64,000 nucleotides of DNA. Source: Thiomicrorhabdus indica. GTDB taxonomy: Bacteria; Pseudomonadota; Gammaproteobacteria; Thiomicrospirales; Thiomicrospiraceae. Every line of letters starts with the position of its first letter. Position 1 is the stretch's first letter. The notes below the pieces were generated by a model. It was not told where the DNA came from, did no database searches, and was given only the letters and a program-made list of their open reading frames with translations. Location of the stretch: the NCBI RefSeq assembly GCF_004293625.1, contig NZ_CP033040.1:1364001-1428000 (forward strand), in the 5' to 3' direction. The position numbers and the translations under genes are program-made. Positions 37,808 to 48,250 of this stretch are shown piece by piece.

Positions 37808-38830
37808 TTACCAAATTAACACTTCAGGTTCTAGGTGAATCCCAAATTTATGGTTTACCTCTTCTTGGATGGCTTGCGAAAGGTTCTTTATATCACAACC
37901 GGTTGCACCGCCAAGATTCACCAATACTAAAGCGTGAATATCACAAACCCCAGCTTGTCGTATCGATTTCCCTTTCCAACCAGCCTCTTCAATAAGCCAA
38001 GCAGCTGGAATTTTGTAGCATCCGTTCACCATTCTATGATGAGGCATGTCAGGAAAATCTTCTGTGAGTTTTTCAAAGTATTCTTGATCGACAACAGGGT
38101 TTTTAAAGAAAGAACCGGCATTTCCATTTTTGTTTGGATCAGGCAGTCGATTCCGACGAATTCTCTCAACGGTGTCACAAATAATTTGCGGCGTAAGTTC
38201 TTCTTTTTCGTAACTAGCGACGGCATTTTTCAAAGGTTCATAGAATAGGTTTGCATGGCCTGCTGTAAGTTTTTTCAAACGGAAAGTAACACGGTGTACT
38301 AAGAGTCGATTACTAAATTCTTCTTTGAAAATACTGGTGCGATAATCGAAATTACATTCGCTGTTGCGAAATTCTCGGCGTTGACCATCGAATAAGTCTA
38401 ATGTTTGTACTCGGGTAATCGTGTCTCGAGCTTCTGCACCATAAGCGCCAATGTTTTGAACCGGTGCAGCACCAACAGTTCCAGGGATGAGAGCGAGATT
38501 CTCAAGCCCCCACCAACCTTGAGCCACGGTGTAACGAACCAAGTCAATCCAAGCGACGCCTGCACCGACCGAAATCCATACATCATCGTTATCTTCCTGC
38601 ATGATTTTGATTTTATTGAAGGTACAGCAAACGGTGACACCATTGAAGTTTTCAGTGAAGAGCAAGTTACTGCCGCCGCCAATTATCCTCCAAGGTAGTG
38701 ATGCCAACTTAAGATCCGATCTCAATGTGAGAATGTCGCTTTGACGGCTGACTTCAGCATAATATTGAGTTTTCGACTGTATATGAAAAGTGTTATGTTT
38801 CAATAAAGAGTAGTTGGCCTGGATATGCAT
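37808..38830 (-). CDS. murB: UDP-N-acetylenolpyruvoylglucosamine reductase
   Basis: A 340-residue FAD enzyme of the E. coli (type I) class, reducing UDP-GlcNAc-enolpyruvate to UDP-MurNAc. Visible are IIGGGSNLLF (FAD phosphate), LIPGTVGAAPVQNIGAYGAE, the region RNRLPDPNKNGNAGSFFKNP with the catalytic serine, and AAWLIEEAGWKG. The C-terminal EPEVLIW carries the catalytic glutamate. It is monocistronic and divergent from the NSS transporter across 53 bp. Confidence 0.97.
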   Translation of the reverse strand: MHIQANYSLLKHNTFHIQSKTQYYAEVSRQSDILTLRSDLKLASLPWRIIGGGSNLLFTENFNGVTVCCTFNKIKIMQEDNDDVWISVGAGVAWIDLVRYTVAQGWWGLENLALIPGTVGAAPVQNIGAYGAEARDTITRVQTLDLFDGQRREFRNSECNFDYRTSIFKEEFSNRLLVHRVTFRLKKLTAGHANLFYEPLKNAVASYEKEELTPQIICDTVERIRRNRLPDPNKNGNAGSFFKNPVVDQEYFEKLTEDFPDMPHHRMVNGCYKIPAAWLIEEAGWKGKSIRQAGVCDIHALVLVNLGGATGCDIKNLSQAIQEEVNHKFGIHLEPEVLIW

Positions 38831-38883
38831 GGGCTTGTGTATAATAAATTTTTGATTGTTTCACCAATTATAAAGGAAACGCT

Positions 38884-40236
38884 TTGAGCCAGCTAAAACT
38901 TTCAAAAGAAACTTGGTCTTCCCAGTCAATTTTTATCCTTGCGGGGATTGGCTCCGCAGTAGGACTGGGAAATCTCTGGAAATTCCCTTATATCACTGGT
39001 GAATATGGGGGGTCAGCTTTTTTGTTGGTTTATCTTTTTTGTGTGCTGTTGGTTGGCTTGCCGCTTTTAATTGCTGAAATTACCTTAGGACGAGCAGGAC
39101 AGGCGAATCCTGTACAAGGTATGGCGAATTTAGCTCGAGAAAATAAGGCTTCAAAGCTTTGGTCATTACTTGGGTTAAATGGGGTTTTAGCCGCTGGTTT
39201 TATCTTGTCTTTCTATTCCGTCATTGCAGGTTGGTCTGGTGCTTATTTTGTTTCAAGTCTTCAAGGAAATTTTATTTCTCAAGATGTGGCAACCATTCAG
39301 GGGGATTTTTCAGCCTTGCTGAGTTCACCATGGCAACTGTTATTTTGGCATACGGCTTTTAGTTTGCTGGCCGTTTGGATTGTCTCTAGAGGTGTTAAAA
39401 ATGGTTTAGAGAAAGCCATCAATATTTTAATGCCAGCTTTATTTGCGATTTTGTTAATTTTATTGGGGTATGTGGTGGCTTCAAGAGGGTTTGAAGAAAG
39501 CGTTACCTTTTTGTTTCAGCCAGATTTTTCGAAATTAACCGCTGAAGCGGTTCTGGTTGCAATGGGACATGCGTTTTTTACTTTGAGTCTGGGATTGGGT
39601 GTCATGATGGTGTATGGCTCTTATTTAAACCAACAAAGCTCAATCGTTAAAGCATCAATTTGGATTGCTGTTGCTGATACAGCCATTGCCCTGTTAGCAG
39701 GGGTGATTATTTTCTCAATTGTCTTCGGTAATAATTTAGATGCAGCTTCGGGACCGGGCTTGTTATTCCAAACGTTACCAGTGGCCTTCAGTGAAATGTG
39801 GGGTGGTTGGTTTTTTGGCACACTTTTTTTTGGTTTGGTTGTTTTGGCGGCGCTGAGTTCAGCTATTTCTTTAATTGAACCTGCTGTCAGTTGGTTTGAA
39901 CAAAACTGGGGAATTCAACGTAATAAAGCGGCCTGGGGATTTGGGTTTGTCACTTGGGTGTTAGGAATTGGGACCGTTTTGTCTTTTAATACTTGGTCTG
40001 ATATTTATCTATTTTCAGACAAAACTTTCTTTGACAGTCTAGACTTTCTAACGGCAAATATAATGTTACCGGCCGGTGGATTCTTTATGGCAATTTTTGT
40101 TGGCTGGGTACTTTCGAAAGAGAAACTAAAAGGTGAGTTGGGTTTACAGGAACGTACTTTAAATCAGTATCGCGTCACCTTAAGATGGATCGTCCCTGTA
40201 CTAGTAATGATTGTCTTTATTTACAATTTAATCTAA
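38884..40236 (+). CDS. Sodium-dependent transporter, NSS/SNF family
   Basis: A 450-residue LeuT-fold membrane protein with about 11 helices. The N-terminal motif AGIGSAVGLGNLWKFPY is the NSS signature lining the sodium and substrate sites. The length is typical of bacterial members with 11 helices (MhsT-like). Substrates are usually amino acids; the identity is unknown. The TTG start at 38884 is preceded by AAAGGAAA. A palindrome copy at 40068 encodes LPAGG in a late helix. Confidence 0.93.
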   Translation: MSQLKLSKETWSSQSIFILAGIGSAVGLGNLWKFPYITGEYGGSAFLLVYLFCVLLVGLPLLIAEITLGRAGQANPVQGMANLARENKASKLWSLLGLNGVLAAGFILSFYSVIAGWSGAYFVSSLQGNFISQDVATIQGDFSALLSSPWQLLFWHTAFSLLAVWIVSRGVKNGLEKAINILMPALFAILLILLGYVVASRGFEESVTFLFQPDFSKLTAEAVLVAMGHAFFTLSLGLGVMMVYGSYLNQQSSIVKASIWIAVADTAIALLAGVIIFSIVFGNNLDAASGPGLLFQTLPVAFSEMWGGWFFGTLFFGLVVLAALSSAISLIEPAVSWFEQNWGIQRNKAAWGFGFVTWVLGIGTVLSFNTWSDIYLFSDKTFFDSLDFLTANIMLPAGGFFMAIFVGWVLSKEKLKGELGLQERTLNQYRVTLRWIVPVLVMIVFIYNLI

Positions 40237-40262
40237 TGGAATCGAAATCGTTGGAGAAGTGC

Positions 40263-40787
40263 TCAATGACTCTCTTTGTAGTCATTAGTCCAAGCTGGAT
40301 CGAATTCAGTTTGATTTAGTTCTAACCCAAGTTCTGTCATTTGTTTTTCAAGTTGCTCTTTTTCCACTTTCATATCGATTAATGCAGAGCTGTTTTGCTC
40401 AAGTTTGTGCATCTGCGTCAACCCCAGATGATAAAAGCGTAAAATCTTCACTGCCTTTTGATCGCCAACCTTTGCTGCGGATTGAATATTCGCTAAACGA
40501 TTTGTGACATACATTAAGTTTCGTTTGAGTTTCCAACCATACACAGCTTCTTGCATGAAAGGCTTATCTGCAAAGAACTTTTTCATAATCCACGCAGTAA
40601 TCAACAGTCCGATAAATGCGCCTATAAAGTTCAAAACTAAATGATTATTTGAATAAGGCCCTAAATACTCAACCGTTAGAGTGGCTGTGATGAATCCTAT
40701 AACAATAAAAATGGCCATCATTGAAAGCGTGACATTGCGAGTTTTTTTGCGATAGGTTGCAGGATCAATCTCTTGAATTTTAAACAT
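40263..40787 (-). CDS. DUF3087-like membrane protein
   Basis: A 174-residue protein with two N-terminal membrane helices (about residues 22-42 and 52-68) and a helical soluble C-terminal part. The opening MFKIQEIDPATYRKKTRNVT and the pattern KLKRNLMYVTNRL resemble DUF3087 proteins of Vibrio and Shewanella as I recall them. No function is known. It is convergent with the NSS transporter and divergent from the thiamine operon. Confidence 0.7.
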   Translation of the reverse strand: MFKIQEIDPATYRKKTRNVTLSMMAIFIVIGFITATLTVEYLGPYSNNHLVLNFIGAFIGLLITAWIMKKFFADKPFMQEAVYGWKLKRNLMYVTNRLANIQSAAKVGDQKAVKILRFYHLGLTQMHKLEQNSSALIDMKVEKEQLEKQMTELGLELNQTEFDPAWTNDYKESH

Positions 40788-40870
40788 TGTTCATCTCCAT
40801 ATAGGTAGTTTGGTGCAAGATTTTACTGAATTTTTAGTGGGCTTTTCGACAAACTACCTGATAAATAGAC

Positions 40871-40898
40871 TTGCATCTGGTTAAATTCTTACTATACT
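40871..40898 (+). promoter_or_regulatory. Probable promoter of the thi operon
   Basis: TTGCAT (40871-40876) and TATACT (40893-40898) are spaced by 16 bp and lie just upstream of the TPP riboswitch, so the aptamer would begin near the transcript 5' end. Confidence 0.65.
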
Positions 40899-40915
40899 TT
40901 CTATCATACTTAATT

Positions 40916-41014
40916 GTCGGAGTGCCAAACGGTTGAGATTTCTCACCGAGGCTGAGATCGCGAAAGCGGGATCCGTTGAACCTGATCTGGTTAAGGCCGG
41001 TGTAGGGAACAATA
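40916..41014 (+). promoter_or_regulatory. TPP riboswitch (THI element)
   Basis: The aptamer shows the conserved blocks: CGGAGTGC at the 5' end, GGCTGAGATCGCGAAAGCG, GGATCCGTTGAACCTGATC, and CTGGTTAAGGCCGGTGTAGGGAA. CTGAGA and CTGATC...GGTTA bind the pyrimidine and the diphosphate. It controls thiCOSG. The roughly 180 bp between the aptamer and thiC are AT-rich; I see no obvious terminator, which points to translational control or control at a distance. Confidence 0.97.
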
Positions 41015-41185
41015 GCAACTCTGGCGTTTACTTGACTTAAGTACGCGTCGAAATTGTAGATTTCTATCTATCTTTTCCTTTTGTCTTATTTTCATGTAGC
41101 GCCTTGCTAATTCAACTATTTTTTCTCATGTCTCTTTGCTAATGTTTATTAGCATCTCGCGTTTGCCTTCCTTATCTATAACTAA

Positions 41186-43153
<1,968 letters not shown>

Positions 43154-43155
43154 AG

Positions 43156-44268
43156 ATGCACGCAATATCAGAAAACGTTGAGCCTAGAATAGCTATTCTA
43201 GGCGCAGGGCTTTTAGGTCGCTTGATGGCTTATCATCTAAAAGACCATGCAAAGGTGTTTTTATATGACAAAGATCAAGGTGATGCAAAACAAAGCGCGG
43301 CTTACCTAGCCGCAGCGATGTTGGCACCTTTGGCTGAATCGGCAGAAAGTAGCATTGGAGTCATGCGATTAGGTGAATATTGTCTGGAGCGTTGGAAAGA
43401 GATTTTGGCTGATTTACCTGAATCCGTCTTTTTTCAACAAAACGGCTCACTACTGCTTGCTTTTGAACAAGATCGATCCAGTTTGCAAAATCTGCAAAAT
43501 AATCTCAAAGCTAGAAATTTTCAAAAGGTTGATTCTCAAGGCATTGCTAACTTAGAACCCGAGATAAACCAGAGATTTCAAGTTGGGTTGTTTTTGCCTG
43601 ATGAAGGACAGCTGGATAATCGCCACTTACTTAAAGTCTTAGCAAAGGTTTTGCAAAATTCTAAATCAGTCAACTGGCAAACGGGTGTTGATGCACAAAT
43701 TGATGGGAGTAACGTTTCTATCAACGGTTTAAAGAATTCATTTGATTGGATTTTAGATTGTCGCGGTCTTGGTTCCAAGCCTGATCAAGCTGATTTACGT
43801 GGTGTTCGAGGTGAAGTCATTCGCTTGAGAGCGCCAGATGTGAATTTACACCGGCCGGTAAGATTAATGCATCCACGTTATCCCATTTATATTGCACCTA
43901 AACCGAATCATGAATTTGTGGTTGGTGCGACGCAATTGGAAAGTGAGGATCAGCGCAAAGCAACCGTTCGTTCAACACTGGAGTTATTATCAGCGTGTTT
44001 TTCGGTTCACTCCGGTTTTGCTGAGGCAGAGATTTTATCTAATGAATCAGGACTCCGCCCAGCCTATTTGGATAATGAGCCTCAAATGCGCGTTTCCGGT
44101 AATGTCATCAGTTTAAATGGACTTTATCGCCACGGTTACTTACTGTCACCAGTTTTGGTGGACATGTGTGTGGCGCACATTTTGGATGAAATGATTAATC
44201 CATATTTTTGTGAACAGATGCCACATATTCTAAAAATTGATTCTGGGAATATGGAGGTGCCAGCGTGA
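43156..44268 (+). CDS. thiO: Glycine oxidase ThiO
   Basis: A 370-residue FAD-dependent amine oxidase. The N-terminal dinucleotide motif is ILGAGLLGRLMAYHL (about residues 14-28), and the C-terminal SGLRPAY and NGLYRHGYLLSP are typical of ThiO. It oxidises glycine to dehydroglycine for the thiazole ring, using oxygen, which marks an aerobic route instead of ThiH. The gene starts 2 bp after thiC and overlaps thiS by 4 bp. A palindrome copy at 43850 encodes LHRPVR. Confidence 0.92.
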   Translation: MHAISENVEPRIAILGAGLLGRLMAYHLKDHAKVFLYDKDQGDAKQSAAYLAAAMLAPLAESAESSIGVMRLGEYCLERWKEILADLPESVFFQQNGSLLLAFEQDRSSLQNLQNNLKARNFQKVDSQGIANLEPEINQRFQVGLFLPDEGQLDNRHLLKVLAKVLQNSKSVNWQTGVDAQIDGSNVSINGLKNSFDWILDCRGLGSKPDQADLRGVRGEVIRLRAPDVNLHRPVRLMHPRYPIYIAPKPNHEFVVGATQLESEDQRKATVRSTLELLSACFSVHSGFAEAEILSNESGLRPAYLDNEPQMRVSGNVISLNGLYRHGYLLSPVLVDMCVAHILDEMINPYFCEQMPHILKIDSGNMEVPA

Positions 44269-44462
44269 AAGTCTTGGTGAATATGCAACAAATCGAGGTT
44301 TCAGAAGCAGGACTTTTGGCTCAAGCGTTGCATTTGTTTGGAGCAACACCTCCGTTTGCTGTCATGGTCAATGAGGAGTTCATCCCTAAATCTCAGCAAG
44401 AAGGTTTCGTGCTCAAAGAAGGTGATAAAGTCGAGGTGCTCGGTGCAATTCAAGGCGGTTAG
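44265..44462 (+). CDS. thiS: Sulfur carrier protein ThiS
   Basis: A 65-residue beta-grasp protein ending in IQGG, the Gly-Gly tail that is adenylated and thiocarboxylated. The GTG start overlaps the thiO stop. An adenylylating partner (ThiF or MoeB) is not in the window. Confidence 0.94.
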   Translation: MKVLVNMQQIEVSEAGLLAQALHLFGATPPFAVMVNEEFIPKSQQEGFVLKEGDKVEVLGAIQGG

Positions 44463-44483
44463 AAATTCAATTCATAGAACTTT

Positions 44484-44493
44484 ACCGGCCGGT
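44484..44493. repeat. ACCGGCCGGT copy between thiS and thiG
   Basis: It extends to a 16-bp perfect palindrome TTTACCGGCCGGTAAA (44481-44496), leaving a GGCC loop. It lies 26 bp before the thiG start and could fold in the mRNA between the two cistrons, without a T-run. Confidence 0.9.
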
Positions 44494-44518
44494 AAACTTG
44501 AGATTTAAAAGGGCAATT

Positions 44519-45319
44519 ATGCGTTCAAAACTTGATATTTATGGCACAAAACTCGATAGTCGAATGCTAATTGGTAGTGCGCTTTACCCATCACCAAAAG
44601 TGATGCAGGATAGCATAGTGGCATCTGGCGCTCAGGTTGTAACTCTATCCCTCAGTCGTCAAAATCCGACACAAGTAGGTGGTCAATCGGGTGGGGAAAA
44701 CTTTTGGGAAATTATAAAATCACTCGGTTTGCATCTTTTGCCAAATACTGCCGGTTGTCACTCAGTCAAAGAAGCGGTAACAATGGCCAAAATGAGTCGA
44801 GAGATTTTTGGAACTGACTGGATCAAGTTAGAGTTGGTGGGTGATGATTTTAATTTGCAACCTGACCCTATTGACTTGGTTAAAGCAACTGAAATTTTGC
44901 TCAGTGATGGGTTTAAGGTTCTGCCTTATTGCACCGATGACTTAGTCATTGCACGTCATTTAGTCGAGTTGGGTTGCAAGGTCATTATGCCTTGGGGTTC
45001 ACCAATTGGAACAGGCAAAGGGTTGCTGAATCCTTATGCTCTTCGGGCGATTCGTGAGCGTTTCCCTGAGGTGACTATGATTGTCGATTCAGGCATTGGC
45101 TTACCATCGCATGCTATGCAAGCGATGGAAATGGGGGTTGATGCCATATTGCTGAATACAGCTGTGGCGCATGCTCAGCACCCTGATATTATGGCTCAAG
45201 CTTTTAAAGGTTCGATTGAAGCTGGGCGTTTGGCCTATGAAGCCGGTGCTATGGTTGAAAGAGAGTCTGCAAGCGCCAGTACGCCAACTTTGGATTCTCC
45301 TTTTTGGCATCAAGCATAG
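44519..45319 (+). CDS. thiG: Thiazole synthase ThiG
   Basis: A 266-residue TIM-barrel enzyme that joins dehydroglycine, ThiS thiocarboxylate and deoxyxylulose phosphate into the thiazole phosphate. LIGSALYPS opens the barrel, [14 protein letters not shown] and IKLELVGDD carry active-site residues, and [15 protein letters not shown] and [11 protein letters not shown] bind phosphate. Most ThiG read GTGKY in the first position, but here it is GSALY. I start at ATG 44519, with AAAAGGGC just upstream; the frame begins at 44498. It is the last gene of the operon in view. Confidence 0.95.
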   Translation: MRSKLDIYGTKLDSRMLIGSALYPSPKVMQDSIVASGAQVVTLSLSRQNPTQVGGQSGGENFWEIIKSLGLHLLPNTAGCHSVKEAVTMAKMSREIFGTDWIKLELVGDDFNLQPDPIDLVKATEILLSDGFKVLPYCTDDLVIARHLVELGCKVIMPWGSPIGTGKGLLNPYALRAIRERFPEVTMIVDSGIGLPSHAMQAMEMGVDAILLNTAVAHAQHPDIMAQAFKGSIEAGRLAYEAGAMVERESASASTPTLDSPFWHQA

Positions 45320-45378
45320 TAAACAAGGTCTCTAAGATTACCCTGTTTGATTCATACTGTACTAAGTCGAAAGATTCA

Positions 45379-46737
45379 TTATTGACCCGGTGTTAAATTC
45401 ATCAATGTGTTGTTATAGGCAACCACTTGATTTCTTCCTTGATCCTTGGCTACATAAAGCGCCTTATCAGCTTGAGCCAGAATTTTTTCAAGATTAAAGT
45501 TTTGATCTGTTATTTCTGCAACACCGAAGCTGGCGGTAAACCGAATCGTTTGATTATTTTCGGTTAGCTGCGTGTTAGATACAGATTCTCGAATTTTTTC
45601 TGCGACATGGAAGCCGCCTTTAAGATCTGTTTGAGGCAGTAGTATCGCAAACTCTTCTCCTCCGAACCGCCCAATTAAATCAGAGGCCCGGCAGGAGTCT
45701 TTTAGAGTTTTAGCAAAACTTTGCAGTACTCGGTCGCCAGTTGCGTGACCATGAAGGTCATTAATTTTTTTGAAATGGTCAATATCGACCATGATAATGG
45801 TTGTTGTAAAGTGATGGCGACGTGCATTCTGGAGCTGTTGCTGACCTAATTCAAAAAATGCTCGTCTTGTTTTGACTTCGGTTAGCATATCGGTGTAAGC
45901 AAGTTTTTCAGCGGCTTCCTTTGCTTTAACTAACTCTTTTGTCCGCTCTTTTACCTTATTATCAAGTTCAGCATTTAAAACTTCCAGTGCTTTTTGGTGT
46001 TTTTGCAAGCTACAGATCATTTGGTTATAACTGTCTTTCAATAATAGAATTTCGTTATTCTCTGACCAAGAGATATCCAGACTAATTAGACTCGGCTGAT
46101 TGATATCTTGTTGCTTTATCTTGCGTGTAAATTCATTAAGCGGTTTTCCGAGGTAGCGTTTGATGAAGTAGTAAATAATAAACCACAGCGCAAGTGTTTT
46201 GATGACCGAGTTGATAAGGATAAGAAAAAAGCCATATTTGACCCTTTCAAAGACCAATCGTTCATTGGAATAAATAGTTACTTCTCCAAGTGGTTGGGGG
46301 TCTTTAAATGCAGGGCCTTGATAGGTAATGGGAAATGTGTGACCGAATAATGCATCAGCGCCTATGCCTGTTTCTGGTGAAGAACTTGGATGGTTTTCTG
46401 TATCGTAATAATGCGTTTGGTTATTTTCATCCAAAATCGAACCAATCTTATAATCCATTTTATGATCAAATGATTCGACTTTAATTCCGACTACAATCGG
46501 ACTGTTATAAACACCTTGTAGAATAGAATGTAGTAATTCTTGATTATAAGTCCAGACTGAGTCACTAATGCCTTGACCAAAAGTAGTGGGCAGCAGTTGG
46601 ATTTCATGATAAAAACTTTTTTTTGTATTTTCGTACTCTTTATAGAGCTGAATTACTGTAACGATAATGGCCACTAAAAAATAAAAACTAAAAATAACCG
46701 TTAATAGGTGAAGGGCTATGGAGTGGCGAAATGACAT
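45379..46737 (-). CDS. Membrane-bound diguanylate cyclase with periplasmic sensor
   Basis: About 452 residues. A first membrane segment (about residues 8-28), a periplasmic sensor region of about 140 residues, and a second segment (about 170-195) lead to a HAMP-like and coiled-coil stretch, then a GGDEF domain. The active site is GGEEF, and an RxxD inhibitory site (RASD) sits five residues before it, so product inhibition is expected. It follows the periplasmic binding protein gene by 12 bp, suggesting that the pair acts as one sensor. TTG 46743 is an alternative start. Confidence 0.9.
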   Translation of the reverse strand: MSFRHSIALHLLTVIFSFYFLVAIIVTVIQLYKEYENTKKSFYHEIQLLPTTFGQGISDSVWTYNQELLHSILQGVYNSPIVVGIKVESFDHKMDYKIGSILDENNQTHYYDTENHPSSSPETGIGADALFGHTFPITYQGPAFKDPQPLGEVTIYSNERLVFERVKYGFFLILINSVIKTLALWFIIYYFIKRYLGKPLNEFTRKIKQQDINQPSLISLDISWSENNEILLLKDSYNQMICSLQKHQKALEVLNAELDNKVKERTKELVKAKEAAEKLAYTDMLTEVKTRRAFFELGQQQLQNARRHHFTTTIIMVDIDHFKKINDLHGHATGDRVLQSFAKTLKDSCRASDLIGRFGGEEFAILLPQTDLKGGFHVAEKIRESVSNTQLTENNQTIRFTASFGVAEITDQNFNLEKILAQADKALYVAKDQGRNQVVAYNNTLMNLTPGQ

Positions 46738-46749
46738 ATGCAAGAATAT

Positions 46750-47535
46750 TTAAGGATTGGTTTTCCAATCCTGCATTCCATAAGTGGAAAGAATTTCTTT
46801 TAGCCTTCCTGATTTGCGCATATTTTCAATCTCCTCATCTAAAATTTGGGCATAGATTTTAGAGTTTTCGTTTGCTGGAGAAAAGCCAGTATAGACATCG
46901 ATCACAACAGGTGTATTTCCAGAAATCTGAACAAATTCAGATTTACCCATTTGCTGGAGTTTATATTCAAAAACACTTTTATCTTCGATAATCGTTGTTA
47001 AACGACCAGCCAGTAACATTTCTAGCAGCCGCTCTAGTGGTTTCTCACCGGTGATTGCAAGAACATTATTTGGGTTTTGGTTGATATAGCCCATTACCTC
47101 GGGATCAACATAGTCATAACCTTTAATGACGCCAATCATTTTTGCCTGTTTCAGCGATTCGAGACCTTGATAACGCCATTCATTGGTTTTAAGACTAAAA
47201 AAAGTGCTGTTGCTAATACCTTGTGGGTTTGAGGGCATAATGAAATCAGGAGCTTCTTCTCTAAAACATGCTTGAGTTGCATCTAATTTGCCTTCTCTGA
47301 CTAGAGTAAGGCCACGAGAGTAAGAGACCTCAACGAATTCAACGTCATGACCGTGTTTTTTTAGAGCTTCGACTAACATATCTCCTAGATAACCAACTTT
47401 TCCATTGTTTTGAGAGGCAATACAGTCGTAGGGACACCATTCATCCGTTGCAATTCTAAGCGTATCTGCAGAAGCATTCAGCGACACAAGAAGACTTAAA
47501 GTAATCGAGTAAAAAAAGCGAGAATGATGTTGCAT
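46750..47535 (-). CDS. Periplasmic solute-binding protein, SBP family 3 type
   Basis: A 261-residue protein with a signal peptide (YSITLSLLVSLNASA, cleavage near residue 23). The mature part opens TLRIATDEWCPYDCIA and continues with GYLGDMLVEALKKHG, VREGKLDATQACF and a late EEIENMRKSGRLKEIL, the pattern of extracellular amino-acid-binding proteins. No transporter subunits are adjacent; the neighbour is a diguanylate cyclase, so it may present a ligand to that sensor. Two cysteines, CPYDC, sit close together near the N-terminus and may form a disulfide. Confidence 0.87.
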   Translation of the reverse strand: MQHHSRFFYSITLSLLVSLNASADTLRIATDEWCPYDCIASQNNGKVGYLGDMLVEALKKHGHDVEFVEVSYSRGLTLVREGKLDATQACFREEAPDFIMPSNPQGISNSTFFSLKTNEWRYQGLESLKQAKMIGVIKGYDYVDPEVMGYINQNPNNVLAITGEKPLERLLEMLLAGRLTTIIEDKSVFEYKLQQMGKSEFVQISGNTPVVIDVYTGFSPANENSKIYAQILDEEIENMRKSGRLKEILSTYGMQDWKTNP

Positions 47536-47589
47536 ATGTGTCTTCTTCCTAATTTTATGGCTACCGGTTTAAGACTTTATCTGCTTCAG

Positions 47590-48246
47590 TTAATCCAATT
47601 TACGAATTTGCAGTAAAACCCCAAATAGAGGATGGTCAATATAATGAAGTTCATCGGATTTCATTTTACGCTGGGCGCTTATATGAAATGGCCAATGAGT
47701 TGGTAGGTCATTCAGTGGTATTTTTTGCATTTGAGCAAATTCAGATCTTACTGCATTCGGTATCATCCGCTCATAGTTGAAATCAATTTCTATGTGGTTA
47801 AAACGAGATTGATACATTTTTACGGTTCCGTAAAAACTGGTTGAACCCTGGTTTGCTTCTAAAAAAAGTTTGGGAGACTCTTTTGCTCCTAATGCATTTT
47901 GAACCCAACTTTGATGCGTAATAATTCGGTAATTTTTTGCTACTCTTGAGGCTTCTGCATCTAACATTGGGTTTGCATTTTCGATAAACAAAGGAGACCG
48001 GCCGGTTGCTGTTAAATCCTGCACATTTTCAATCTGAGCTGAATCAACAATGCTTGGCCAATATTCTTCCGTCCAACCTTTTAATGCAAGATGTTCAAAG
48101 ATAATCATATCAATATGATAACGTTGGATTTTTTCTTCTGCAGAAGCCTTTGTCGTGAATAATCCTGCTAAACAAGCGACAAGAACTAAAGCGACGGTTG
48201 TAGGAGAGGTTATTTTCGCTGTTGGTTTAGAGTGCGTCAAAATCAC
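47590..48246 (-). CDS. CsiV-like periplasmic protein
   Basis: A 218-residue exported protein. The N-terminal hydrophobic segment (VALVLVACLAGLFTTKASA) may be cleaved. YHIDMIIFEH, then AKNYRIITHQSWVQ, MYQSRFNHIEIDF and HPLFGVLLQI match CsiV proteins, which are commonly found next to mfd in Gammaproteobacteria. Its role is poorly defined. It starts 4 bp after mfd on the same strand. A palindrome copy at 47997 encodes TATGRSPL. Confidence 0.75.
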   Translation of the reverse strand: MILTHSKPTAKITSPTTVALVLVACLAGLFTTKASAEEKIQRYHIDMIIFEHLALKGWTEEYWPSIVDSAQIENVQDLTATGRSPLFIENANPMLDAEASRVAKNYRIITHQSWVQNALGAKESPKLFLEANQGSTSFYGTVKMYQSRFNHIEIDFNYERMIPNAVRSEFAQMQKIPLNDLPTHWPFHISAQRKMKSDELHYIDHPLFGVLLQIRKLD

Positions 48247-48250
48247 AAAT

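Noticed and set aside
40989-41003. GGCCGGTGTAGGG as a palindrome variant
   Set aside because: The GGCCGGT belongs to the conserved TPP aptamer and lacks the ACC half.
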